From NCBI GenBank assembly GCA_006384855.1, contig VCJN01000418.1, positions 62,001 through 126,000 on the forward strand: a stretch of DNA of 64,000 nucleotides, in the 5' to 3' direction. The notes beneath the pieces are model-generated. The model ran no database searches and was not told the DNA's origin. It saw nothing but the letters and a program-made list of their open reading frames with translations. The position numbers and the translations under genes are program-made. Below are positions 54,640-64,000 of this stretch, one piece after another. Positions within the stretch are counted from its first letter, which is position 1. Each line of letters begins with the position of its first letter. Origin of the DNA: Tetraselmis striata. Its lineage: Eukaryota; Chlorophyta; Chlorodendrophyceae; Chlorodendrales; Chlorodendraceae.

Positions 54640-55595
54640 TAGTGGGTGAATAATTCTGTATTGTGGGCGAAACAATCTGTCATCAGTGTGACGAAACGGT
54701 ATGTCAGTAGTGGGACAAAACCGTCTCTCACCAGTGGGACAAAACATTCTCTCTGCAGTGGGACGATATCGGCTAATTATCTGGGAGAAATGGTTTTGTG
54801 GTCGGTGGGACGAAACGGTATGCCATGAGCGGTGCGAAACGTTCTGTCATCAGTGGGACGAAATCGGTCCGGCATCAGTGTGACTAAACGTTATGGCGAA
54901 GGCGGGACGAAACGCTTTGTCAACAGAGGGACGAAACGGTTTGTCATCAGCGGACAAAACGATCTGTCGTCAGTGGGACGAAACGGTTTGTCATCAGCGG
55001 GACAAAACGGTCTGTCATCAGCGGGACAAAACGGTTTGTCATCAGTGGGACGATATCGGCTGATTATGTGGGACAAATGGTTTTGTGGTCGGTGGGACGA
55101 AACGGTATGCCATAAGCGGTGCGAAACGTACTGTAATCAGTGGGACGAAATCGGTCCGGCATCAGTGGGACTAAACGTTCTGGCGATAGCGGGACGAAAC
55201 GGTTTGTCATCAGAGGGACGAAACGGTTTGTCATCAGCGGGACGAAACGGTCTATCGTCAGTGGGACGAAACGGTTTGTCATCAGCGGGACAAAACGGTA
55301 TGTCATCAGCGGGACAAAACGGTATGTCATCAGTGGGACGAAACGGTTTGTCATCAACGGGACGAAACGGTCTGTCATCAGTGGGACGAAAACGTTCTGG
55401 CGATAGCGGGACGAAACGGTATGTCATCAGCGGGACGAAACGGTCTGTCGTCAGCGGGACGAAACGGTACGGTTTGTCATCAACGGGACAAAACGGTCTG
55501 TCATCAACGGGACGAAATAGTGTGTCATCAGCGGGACGAAACGGTCTGTCATGAGCGGGACAAAACGGTTGGTCATCAGTGGGACAAAATGAGCC
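54640..55595. repeat. 24-bp minisatellite forming intron 1 of the DUF7869-type gene
   Basis: Some 40 units of CAGTGGGACGAAACGGTTTG TCAT and variants fill the intron 54540-55599 almost completely. A longer-period copy is visible: the irregular run GGACGATATCGGCTAATTAT ... GGTCCGGCATCAGTG at 54759-54884 recurs at 55050-55170. The array reads open in several frames only because 24 is a multiple of three. Confidence 0.95.
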
Positions 55596-56425
55596 TCACC
55601 ACGGAGAATGGCGTTGTCGTCCTCGGCCCACGACTTGTAATAGTAGTAGACGCAAATCTTGGTCATCCAGGGAGGTAGGTGCTTCTTGAAGGTCTCGTTG
55701 TTGCCGTCGTGAAAAGGCATGATCTCGACGTGACCGAGGTCATCTGAGAAGAAGTGCTCGAGAAACATGCGCACATGCTCCCTCGGTCCGGTTTGTCTGC
55801 TCTCGTATTGCTTGCGCTGCCTGATGTACGTGGGTTCGTTATCCACCACCGACCGCTGGATCAGGAGACGTCTGTGTTTCGAGACCTGATGCAAGGCCTC
55901 CCACGCACGCCCACACGTGTAGATGGGGCCTCGATGATCGAAAGAGCGCAGGTAGCCACCGTGATCAAACATGTAATCGAACTTGTCGGATGCCGACTCG
56001 TAGCCACCCCTGAGAACCTGAGCGAGCCGGTCAAAGGAGCGGTTCTGATTGCCACAGTATACGGTCAACGCACGGTCCAACACGGCATCAACGAGGGCCT
56101 CTCCGCACGGTGTGTATAGCTTGTGCACGCACTTCCGCGAACAGCATGGCGACTGCTCGCTAGCTTCCTTGGCGAGCATGAGGCGGATACAGTCGCGAGA
56201 GGTGCGCTTGCTGATCAGAGACGAGACCTTGCCATTATCGCTATCGGCGACCTTATCGGAGCCCTTGCCCCACGTGTACTTCCTTTTCTCAGGCTCCTTA
56301 CGATCACTAGCACGCGCGTCGCAATCACACGAGTACCCGCTGCGGCACGAACACGGCGGTAATGTAACTGTGGTGTCCGACGCGCCGGATCCTGGAGAAG
56401 AGGCCATGCTTTCGACCGCCGCCAT

Positions 56426-57069
56426 GCTCCAGCGTGGGGCGAGTGGGGGGGGGGGGTGGGTGAAGGACTGTGATTTGCGGTGAGAAAGACTGACGGCCGA
56501 TGACCGTTCTCGGACGGGCCGTTGACCGGGGTGCATAATATCCAGCTACGGGTCAAAATAATTGAACCTGATGACTCAAATACCTGAGCTGTACTGAGCC
56601 AAAATACAGGATGCCGTACAGGTGAGTTTGTAAATCGTACTACAGGAAATATTTAGGAAATATATTAGTGGTAGTATTTCGTGTTATTTCGTGTTTCTTT
56701 CGTATGTCGGTAATAGTTCTATACTAGTATGTACACCCGAATCCAATCCAAGGAATATATCATCCCATGAAGGAATATTATTGCCACGCCACTGTACTCT
56801 CGTACAGGTATGACTCTCGAGTAGGGAATATTTTATCTTCCATTAATAGTAATATATGGTCGCAGTAGTTAGCCCTGTATATTCGTCGCGGTGCAAAATA
56901 CATGAACCTGATGACGACGACGAGGTGCACTATAGTGTGTGCACGCGCGCCGTTGGTCCAGCATGGGTCAGAGCGGCGGCAGACAGAGACCACGTCATTA
57001 CCACCTCGCCCACACCGCTTCCCACGAAGACACTCGCTCATCTACCGCGTCAACCTACCTACCGCCAGA
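56426..57069. promoter_or_regulatory. Shared intergenic region of two divergent genes
   Basis: Start codons of the DUF7869-type gene (56425, minus) and the methyltransferase-like gene (57070, plus) face away from each other across 644 bp. The middle (56590-56860) is AT-rich, unlike the flanks, and contains near-repeats of AGGAATATWTYATCC and GTACAGGTATGACTC. A bidirectional promoter is the simplest reading. No specific factor site can be named. Confidence 0.5.
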
Positions 57070-59054
57070 ATGGCGCCGAAGAAGAACGAGCCTGCCAAGG
57101 ACAAGGAAGACAAGGACGACGCCACCCTAGGTGAGTTGCGTGCGCGTACATTAGCTGCCTGCCTGCTCGACGCGTGATGCGGCCAGATCTAGCGAGTTCG
57201 GTTAGGGTTCCCTGTAGAAGCGGTGTAATCTAGGACCGCTCGAGGTGTAGGCAGACGAGTGGGAATAGAAACCCAAACGAGACGAGCGGCATCAGGATCC
57301 TGCACGGTAGTATTACATCCCGTCGAGGCAGCTGCGGCAAGTTCAGTAAGGATGCTAATTGGTGGTGGGAGGGGGATGGGGGTGGAGAGCGGCCATGTGG
57401 ACCATGTGCATATACTCCGCCGTAAGGAGTGGTTTAATATTAGTGTGAAGCGCAGTACTTAAAGACATAACATTATTAAACCGCAGTACTTAAAGACATA
57501 ACATTATTAAACCGCAGTACATAATGTATTGGAAATAGTTCTGTCATCAGTGGGACGAAACGGTTTGTCATCAGCGGGACGAAACGGTTTGTCATCAGTG
57601 GGACGAAACGGTTTGTCATCAGTGGGACGAAACGGTTTGTCATCAGTGGGACGAAACGGTTTGTCATCAGTGGGACGAAACGGTTTGTTATCAGTGGGAC
57701 GAAACGTTTTGTCATCAGTGGGACGAAACGGTTTGTCATCAGTGGGACGAAACGGTCTGTCATCAATGGGACGAAACGGTATGTCATCAGTGGGACGAAA
57801 CGGTCTATTTGAGGTCGACAAGAATGACAAGGTCTGGTTGAACACGGAGCTTTGCAAGACTTGCATTGTGGAGGGGGACTTCAAGGCTCCCGCGACAAAA
57901 CAAGCCGTCGCGGACGCCATGTCGGTAGTTCGTGCAAGAAAGGCAACAGTCTTCATTGCCGACGCGCTTTTCGGAGCTGATTCGCACACATGGGACTCGA
58001 AGGATGCTGCGTGGGGTACGGACGACTTCAACGACGTGTTTGCTTTCGCCAGGCAAGACACCCCCCACAACCCCGGTGCGTAGATGACTGTGCTTTCATT
58101 TATCTCATTCCAGATTTCCCCGCGCAGGCAGTTGAATATCCCGACTGGATCTTCTGACGTCCACACTGCTCTCAATGGGTGCCATTTCTTCATTCACCTC
58201 TCGGACCAGCAACTTGGATCCGCAATCACAGCCGTTCAAAAACAAGCTGAGGACCTCATCTGTCACGTCCTGACTTGGGCCAAGGATTGCGGGATGAAGA
58301 TGGGCAGCTCTCTGCGTCACGACGCTGAGTACTACCTCTACGTCAGGAAGCCCCCGCCAAGCATCATAGCTGACAACATCCGTTTCGATGATCCCCGAAG
58401 GTGAGATATGATCCGTGGAAAATAGCCGGCTTGTATTTATTTACTCGCTAATCCGGTTGTGCCTTTCCAGGTTCTCTACATCCATCATGCTGGGTCCCTT
58501 CAAAGACAGTTCGAAATTGAAGGACGAGAACAGACAGACGGTGAACAAGTACCAAAAGCCTATCGCTCTCTTCGCCAAGCACCTTAAGATGGCGGCAACA
58601 GACGGGACAACAATCGTCGACGTCACAGCCGGAACCGGGACAACCGCGGTGCGTGAGGGTGCAACCCGGGTGAGTGTCTTAATGGGGTCAACATAAAAAA
58701 ATTAACGCCTTGTGCGGTTTGCCACGCCTTTTCCAGGTCGCTGCGGCCTTTTCCGTGTGGTGGGACCATATGCATCCGAGCTACCCGTTCACATACAGGA
58801 ACTTGAAGACGATCCTCATTGACAACCAGAAGACGCAAATCGCTGGGATGAAGTCCAGGATGACCTCATGGTTCAAAGAGAAGCCATGGGACGAGACTCA
58901 AAGACTGCGTCCAGATGACTTCGAGAAGTGGCCGGGTCTACCCCTTCCAATGACCCTGGGAGAGGTGTACGCAGAGCGTGCAGTGGCGGAGAAGAGGAGG
59001 CAAGAGGCGGCAGATCGCCGAGGGGATTATGTGATCGAAGATGATGATATGTAG
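57070..59054 (+). CDS. Methyltransferase-like gene with degenerate catalytic motif, five exons, ~363 aa
   Basis: Proposed exons: 57070-57130, 57791-58052, 58128-58400, 58471-58648, 58737-59054. Phases agree and the total is 1,092 nt. Exon 1 (MAPKKNEPAKDKEDKDD) ends in a classic donor, GTGAGT. The start of exon 2 is inferred and lies in the last minisatellite unit; intron 2 would be GC-AG. At residue ~76-82, FIADALFGADSHTWDS fits the position of motif IV (normally DPPYG ... WD) but reads DALFG. HFFIHLSDQQLG follows. At ~247-258, IVDVTAGTGTTAVAAAFSVW is motif I, the SAM-binding loop with D-x-x-AG-x-G-T-T. The order IV before I is that of beta-class N4-cytosine/N6-adenine DNA methyltransferases. 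The SAM loop looks sound but the catalytic DPP[YF] is lost, so it may bind SAM or DNA without methylating. No stops or shifts were seen, unlike its divergent partner. Confidence 0.65.
57535..57808. repeat. 24-bp minisatellite in intron 1 of the methyltransferase-like gene
   Basis: Eleven units of CAGTGGGACGAAACGGTTTG TCAT, nearly uniform, end directly before the coding sequence of exon 2. It is the same unit as in intron 1 of the divergent gene. Each unit holds TCATCAG|TGGG, so every copy offers an AG that could serve as a splice acceptor. Open frames (SVGRNGLS repeated) are by-products. Confidence 0.97.
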
Positions 59055-59299
59055 TACAATTCCGCAAATTAGCCGCTCATATGTTTTGTCCCGGCTTTGA
59101 CAGAGTTTCAGCCCCGGACGGCACAAACTTCTTGTAACCATCCCGTTTCCTTCACTCTTTTGATTTGTCCCTGTTTGGACGGAATTGGTTTCCCCGACTT
59201 GGCACAAAATGAACCAACTGTCATTCATATTAGCTTTCAATCCCGCTGCTGCCCCAAACCCTTATTTAGACCTAACCACAATGCACCGCGTGCCTCGGT
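59055..59299. other. Spacer after the methyltransferase-like gene
   Basis: AT-richer 3' flank with several TTTTGTCCC and TTTGTCCCTG words, which also occur near the other gene's 3' end at 46909 and 47580. No gene recognised. It probably holds the 3' untranslated region and the border of the transposon that carries the divergent pair. Confidence 0.4.
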
Positions 59300-62187
59300 G
59301 CAAAATAGGTTGCATTACTGTTATAGAGTTCGGACCCTAGTACGTAATAACCGCCGCCGCCGCCAGAGGGAGCGGGCCGTGCAGAAAGCGGTTCGGGATT
59401 TTAACAAGGGTGGCGGAAGACGGGAGTTCTGGAAGTGGGCGCACTCTCTCCGTGAGGGACAAGGTTCATTCCAGGGGGCGAACGACCAGCGAATACGCGA
59501 TCCGGTATCGGGCGTACTTTATACCGAGCCGAGCGGAATCAATGTGTGCTAGGCGCGGCACGGTCGGGAGCTGTTGCGTGACCCCCACCTCCTAGCACAA
59601 CGGGTTGCGATAAACCGTGCGGCGCGGGAACACCGCCACGGTACATCGCCACCCATTGCCCCCGCACTAAACGGGATTAAAAGGCCTACATCATGGGAGG
59701 AACTAGTCAAGGCTCGTTGGCGTTTAAAAATAGTAAGGCCCAAGAGCAGGATGGGATTACTGCGTAGGCTTTAGATTGGCGATATACGCCCCGAATAGCC
59801 ATTTTCGCAAGGCATTGCTGGCCGTAATCAACGGGATATGGACTAAGAGCTATATCCCTCAGCAATGAGGAAGCTCGGCCATAGTATCGGTACCCCAAAA
59901 AGGCGACTCGACCGTTATGGACAATTATAGGGGCATTACGATTATTATGGGTGCCGCTATGAAACTCCTTGCAAGACGTCTGTCAAGCTAAAGGGATACT
60001 TCGTCATCGGCAAGCGGATTTTATGCGGGATGAGGAGGGCCCCATGCAAATCGCCGGTATGTTCGATATCGCGCGGCTCGTCGCCAAGCGTTAGGACTAC
60101 CCACGTACGCGGAATTTATTGACTATAGGAAGGCATATGACACCGTACCTCGTGAGCCTTTATTCCTAAAATTATAAGCCATGGGAGTCACGGGTCATAT
60201 GCTTACCTTCATTAGAACTCTACATAGGAATAGTATGGTACGGGTTAAGACATGGGTGGCCCCGGGAACGCTATCAGACCCCATGCCCATAGAGCGTGGC
60301 CTCCGACAGGGGTTCCCCACTCCCCCCATCCGATTTAACATATTTATTTATTTAAAACGATATATTCGATGGGGTAGAACATCTAGGGTGTGATATACAA
60401 GGTAGTGCACCGACACATTAGCGGCAAGGCAATCACTGCGGGTGCCAAGTCACTTATATGCGGCCGATGCTGTTGATATCACATGCTCGTTCTATAACAT
60501 GCATGCCATGTTCGCCCACTTATCGCAATGGGCAGAGGACCATTTTATGGGGTTTGGGGTACTCAAGTGTGGGGTGATGGCATTAGGCCGATATTCCGAC
60601 GAGAGCGCGTTACGCGAACAAGCTGCCCGATGGCAGCTTGTGGGGGAACGGGTACCGGTTGTAAATGCATATAGGTATTTGGGTTCGGTCATTAACTCGG
60701 ATGATGTAGCTATGCGGCACATAGTAGACAACCGGATTAAGAAGGGTATACGCGCCATTGAGGCGCTCGATTCGGTATTAGTCGGTGGACGGGACATAAT
60801 TCCTAGAAATGTGCGTGTGTCTGTCTTTAAAACTTGTACACTACCGGTTCTAAGTTACATGCGTGAATATGGGGTATGGATAGAACTAGCGGCGCAAATA
60901 AATTACAAACCGTACGCAATCAGTGCTTGCGGTGCCTTATCGGGGTGAGTAAAATCTCCCATGTGGTGGCCACTGCACCGATGATGCGGGATTTGGATAT
61001 TGCGCCCATAGAGGCTACGGCCGCTGCGGCACAAGCTCGGGCGTTCCTTAAAGCACCCGACTTGAAGACATGTATAACACCTTTAGTAAATCAGCCAAAT
61101 CGGGCGCGCCCTAACACATGGACGTCGGGGACTGTGCGGTGGTTAGATCAACTAGCCATGGCGAACGTAGCGCTAGCTGAGGAGGCGCACATTCCACTTG
61201 ACTGGTGGTCACTATCAGCGCGCGATGCCGCTTAACTAGTAAAGGCATCGGTGTGGGCGCGTTACGAATCGCCGGCGGCAGCGTTCGCACACACTAAAAC
61301 CTGGGGTATATATGTCTAGGCGTCTTATGCGTCAAACCCGTTGCCGCAATATGGTGTAGTGGGTGTCCCGCGGGGTTGTGGCCGGCTGCACATTATGATA
61401 CAATTACGCACCCGTTGAGTATTTCCCACTGCCCGCCGATTGGCCTGGATTCATGCCATAATGCCTGAGCGGTTCCTTGAACATTGCCCTGCATGTGGCG
61501 GAAGTAAACCTGAGACTATCGAACATATGTTGGTGGAGTGTCCGCGGTGGGGGTATCACTGTCATAATTTGGGGTTGTTAGTTCCGGAGTTTAGGGATTT
61601 AAGTTGTAGTCAAGTTATTGCGTCAACACATTGCCTTTATTTTGGGCGGGCTACTCCCCTCCCTTCACGGCGCCCTGGATGTTACTGGGAATGGGAAAAT
61701 TTTCAAGCTATTGCGCCGGGCGGCCCTCCGTCACAATGCCTTTTTTTTTGCTACACATGTATCGCACTCCCGAAATGCTTTGCTCCGCGGGATGGGGCTT
61801 GCCCCAACTCGCATTACTCGAATGGGCCGACGCCCAAACGGGCAGGGCGGGCCTTTCGTTGTCAGTGTCGGGTATTTCACTTTTTGATGGCATTGTTTTA
61901 GACGGTGATCCAACAGCTGGATTTCCTTCTCGATTTCCTTATGGATTTCTATATGGATTTCTTGAATGTTGCGTCTAGCACATGTAATCACATCCAACAG
62001 TGTTGGAAATTCCGTGACCTTCAATTAGTCTTGCGGAATGCTTCGGCAATTTGCTTGTTGACTATGGGGTCAATAGCGGAGTGTCGCCTACTCAGGGCTT
62101 TCCGTAGCTGGATCGCTGCCTAAACGGCCGTCGTCATTGAGACGCTGCAGCAAGGGTTTCACTGGTGCCAGTTCTGTCCCGGGGGCG
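59300..62187 (+). pseudogene. LINE 3' part: reverse transcriptase and C-terminal zinc finger
   Basis: Plus-strand frames in order: LVRNNRRRRQRERAVQKAVR, SWEELVKARWRLKIV, GVTGHMLTFIRTLHRNS, IERGLRQGFPTPPIRFNIFI (RT motif B), HLYAADAVDITC (motif C, normally YADD; the first Asp is Ala), VVNAYRYLGSVINSDDVAMR and VFKTCTLPVLSYMREYG. The C-terminal finger is HCPACGGSKPETIEHMLVEC. These are non-LTR (LINE) RT motifs. Stops between the pieces and the lost Asp make it inactive. The element ends in the tail AAGGGTTTCACTGGTGCCAG plus an A-rich run at 62188. No endonuclease precedes it here; one lies on the same strand at 37031-38240. Confidence 0.8.
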
Positions 62188-62679
62188 GAAAAATAATGAC
62201 CATAAACCATCACAGAGGGGCCGCCGCCTCAGCGTTGCCGGGATTACGGTAAAAAGGCCGCACCGCCACTACCCGTAGGGACTTATTTAATATCTATAAT
62301 TAATTTACGTCAGAACTAACCAGCCGCGCAGAATTCTCACAACGGCTCGGTGCGACGACGACAGTAGCAGTGCCTCTCATTCTAACCTCCTACCCGTACC
62401 TATACTACCAGGTACTCTGGACATCCTCGCCTGACGGATCGCTACTGGTACTCCAGATCGAGCGCTATCTTGTACCTGCCCGTTGTGAGAAGTCCTGCCA
62501 GCAACGAAGTTCTCTGCCGCGCAGTGTCTGCGACGTACCAGCAAGGCTACCCAGGCGGTCCCGCAAGGCTCACGCGCTCAGCCGGCCCCTGGCGGCCGCT
62601 CACCTCTAGCGCGGCGCACCCCCAACCTAGCGTCCCGCGCGGGGGGGTGGCGCAGCGGCTGGCCGCCTGGGCGGCCAGG
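62188..62679 (+). other. Upstream region of NAA35
   Basis: The spacer begins where the LINE ends and runs to the proposed NAA35 start. An open frame continues upstream of the proposed ATG to 62470 in phase with it, so a longer N-terminus is possible, though that part (MYLPVVRSPASNE...) shows no conserved feature. It should hold the promoter and 5' untranslated region. Confidence 0.45.
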
Positions 62680-64000
62680 ATGGCGGCCCGCAACGCGCCG
62701 ACGCCAGCGGAGATGCCGCACATTCCCGTGGACGAGCTGCTGGCTGCCGCGGCGAGCGAGCTGGTGCCGGGGCAGCTGCTGGCGGGCGAAGGCTTCAGCC
62801 TTTTCGAGGCGATGAGCGCCATCGTCATCGGAGACCCAAAGATGGACGGCGGGTGGGTAGCGGTACAGGGTGTGTGTGCCCTGCCACAGGGGGGGGGGGG
62901 GGGTTCAGACTACCCGTCCAACACACTTAGACGTTACACGGGCTCCACAGCCAGCTACTTCGCCCCCCCTTCCCCCCCCCCCCCCCCTTCGGCACGCGAG
63001 CTGCTGGTCACCCATTTGGAGGCTGAGCGTGCGCCTGCCCACTCCTCCCTGCTCCACAGCCTGCACCGCTGTGACGTGCCAGTGGACGCGCTGCTGGAAG
63101 GGCAGGCGGCCCCAGAGGGCCTGTCCGTGGGCGCGCTGCTGGGCGTAATGGATCGCTTGCTGCAGTGCGAGGCCAGCTGGCATCGAGGCAGCCCGCTTGC
63201 ACAGACTGTTTACACTTCCCTCTTCCTGCTTCGCCTGGAAAGGTGCCGCCCTGCCACTCGCCGCAATTCCCTGCGCTGCCAGCCAGCTGGGCCGCCTGTG
63301 CCGCGGAGTGGATGGCTAGGAGAGGATAGGGACGGGCAGCCGGGTGGCAGCCCTCTCCCTCCCCCTCTCTCCGACAGCAGGCATGCTGCGGACCATCCTC
63401 TGACGGCCGACCCCAAACCCCACCCCACACATTCCCAGGACTGCGGCCAGCCCATTGTTGCACACCTATTGCAGTGGTGTGCAGGCAACAGCACAGCTTG
63501 TGCGCAGCCTTGTGCTGGCGGGTGGCGTATGCATGGTGCCAGCTCCCCCTCCTCTATCTGAGTCTGCCCTTTTCCCCTCCGCTCCGCCCTGTGAGGGTCC
63601 ATCAGACTGACCCCGCTTGCCGTGCTATCCCTCGTCTCTGCTTGGTGCATGGACCAGGAGGAGGACTTTCTGCCGCACACCGCCGGGCTACCCCTGAAGG
63701 AGGGCAGCAGCGCTGGTCGCCGGGCCACCATCAGCGCACTAGAGAGCCTGGAGGAGGCGCTGCTGGGCAAGTGGCCGGGCCAAGTGCGTCCTGTGCCTTC
63801 CCTTCGTGCTCCCTGTCTCGTGGCCAACAACCAATGGAATAGCACTCATAGACCCTTTCGGCCTTGAAGACTGACCACACACATACCCCCCCCCCCCCCA
63901 CTAATGCTCACACAATCACACACTGCCAGGAGCTGCTGCTGGGGCCGCTTGTTGTGGCACCAGAGCAGGCATCAGCTCTAGCTGCACGGCTTCGATTTCG
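62680..64000 (+). CDS. NAA35: NAA35 (Mak10), auxiliary subunit of the NatC N-terminal acetyltransferase, 5' part
   Basis: NatC acetylates Met-Leu, Met-Ile and similar protein N-termini co-translationally; NAA35 is its large ribosome-anchoring subunit. Exon 1 (from 62680) reads GFSLFEAMSAIVIGDPKMDG, the strongest signature of the family (LFEAMSAIE-x-x-DPKMDAG). Exon 2 (63001-63242) has VMDRLLQCEASWHRGSPLAQ then TVYTSLFLL. Exon 3 (63475-63526) has GVQATAQLVRSLVLAGG, exon 4 (63658-63783) EEDFLPHTAGLPL, and exon 5 starts at 63930 (ELLLGPLVVAPEQ) and runs off the window. Phases agree from exon 2 to exon 5. The exon 1-2 junction is unsure: exon 1 may end at 62852 or 62862, and exon 2 may start at 62955 or 63001. 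Introns contain pure G or C tracts (62889-62903, 62972-62987, 63886-63899). No defect was seen; this is a working host gene. Confidence 0.92.

Larger units (their letters stand above)
46944..56425 (-). pseudogene. DUF7869-type transposon gene, four exons, broken
   Basis: Exons (minus strand): 56425-55600, 54539-53996, 48693-47672, 47523-46944. Splice sites: donors GTGAGG, GTGAGC, GTGAGT; acceptors ATAG, GCAG, TTAG. Exon 1 holds a Cys-rich patch (PPCSCRSGYSCDCDA, PCCSRKCVH) and GPREHVRMFLEHFFSDD. Exon 2 has DTFRRTWKEDFPDVTTPKVK, the finger FSHCPMCAAGKALRD and a coiled Arg/Glu helix. Exon 3 has IRIQMDNTVRENKNR and VFLPVGHTHERVDQIFSRIS. This Q-x-DN-x-x-REN-K ... VGHTHE-x-x-DQ pattern is the hallmark of the DUF7869 family of transposon-linked proteins. 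Defects: a frameshift near 54160, a 47-bp LINE-tail insertion at 48393-48439, an in-frame TAG at 48032-48034 and a frameshift near 47290. Intron 1 is a minisatellite and intron 2 holds a 5.2-kb transposon. Exact biochemical function of the family is not known to me. The family name is from memory. Confidence 0.75.

Noticed and set aside
54640..57805. Long open frames encoding repeated SVGRNGLS, FVPLMTNR or GTKRFVIS peptides, looking like a repeat protein.
   Set aside because: The 24-bp unit is a multiple of three, so all frames stay open by arithmetic. Good splice sites place the larger array inside an intron, and equally long frames run on the opposite strand.
57535..57808. Regular 24-bp repeats resembling a CRISPR array.
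   Set aside because: There are no unique spacers; the units abut directly. This is eukaryotic DNA with introns and no cas-like gene.
1..64000. tRNA, rRNA or other structural RNA genes.
   Set aside because: I looked for tRNA-like arms and conserved rRNA segments by eye and saw none that I could support. A covariance-model scan could still find one.

Overview
This window is nuclear DNA of a eukaryote, most likely a unicellular flagellate alga. A green (prasinophyte-like) alga fits best but is not proven. Short exons with GT-AG introns can be followed base by base in several genes. The mobile elements belong to algal-type families: a Ty3 element with a chromodomain, DIRS-type elements with RNase H and tyrosine recombinase, hAT, CACTA and LINE. 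More than twenty homopolymer G or C tracts and many minisatellites are scattered through introns and spacers. Nothing bacterial was seen: no operons and no ribosome-binding-site pattern.

Layout. 1-9801: a minus-strand reverse-transcriptase gene cut by an intact-looking Ty3 element (1210-7372, apparently identical 351-bp LTRs), next to the 3' half of a DIRS-type element. 9802-13014: a decayed hAT transposon inside that DIRS element, whose RT half continues at 13021-14300. 14515-15690: three copies of a ~400-bp repeat, then a second, plus-strand DIRS-type element (15850-27130) split by a 7.4-kb CACTA element (17496-24898). 27157-28000: LINE-tail sequences. 28346-32643: the calmest part, with two complete convergent genes. 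One is a six-exon gene of unknown, possibly axonemal, role. The other is a three-exon gene for four Cys-rich repeats resembling EsV-1-7 repeats. 34040-36780: an unidentified stretch between diverged direct repeats. 37031-38610: the endonuclease half of a LINE. 38611-46846: a large inverted-repeat (foldback) element. 46944-59054: two divergent genes, a broken DUF7869-type gene (minus) and a methyltransferase-like gene (plus). Both carry the same 24-bp minisatellite in their first intron, and the first gene also holds a 5.2-kb insertion with a 12-bp target duplication. 59300-62187: the RT half of a LINE. 62680-64000: the 5' part of NAA35 (NatC subunit), the only clear housekeeping gene.

Most of the window is therefore a layered graveyard of transposons. 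Five insertions can be proved from the sequence by target-site duplications: GACG, TCCTCG, GTA, a 12-bp site and GCC. In the first three the host reading frame is continuous, or nearly so, across the empty site. The most unusual items are the Cys4 repeat protein, the divergent DUF7869/methyltransferase pair with shared minisatellite introns, a 47-bp LINE tail that alone breaks a gene, and the recurrence of a Dam-like methyltransferase domain in three different retroelements.
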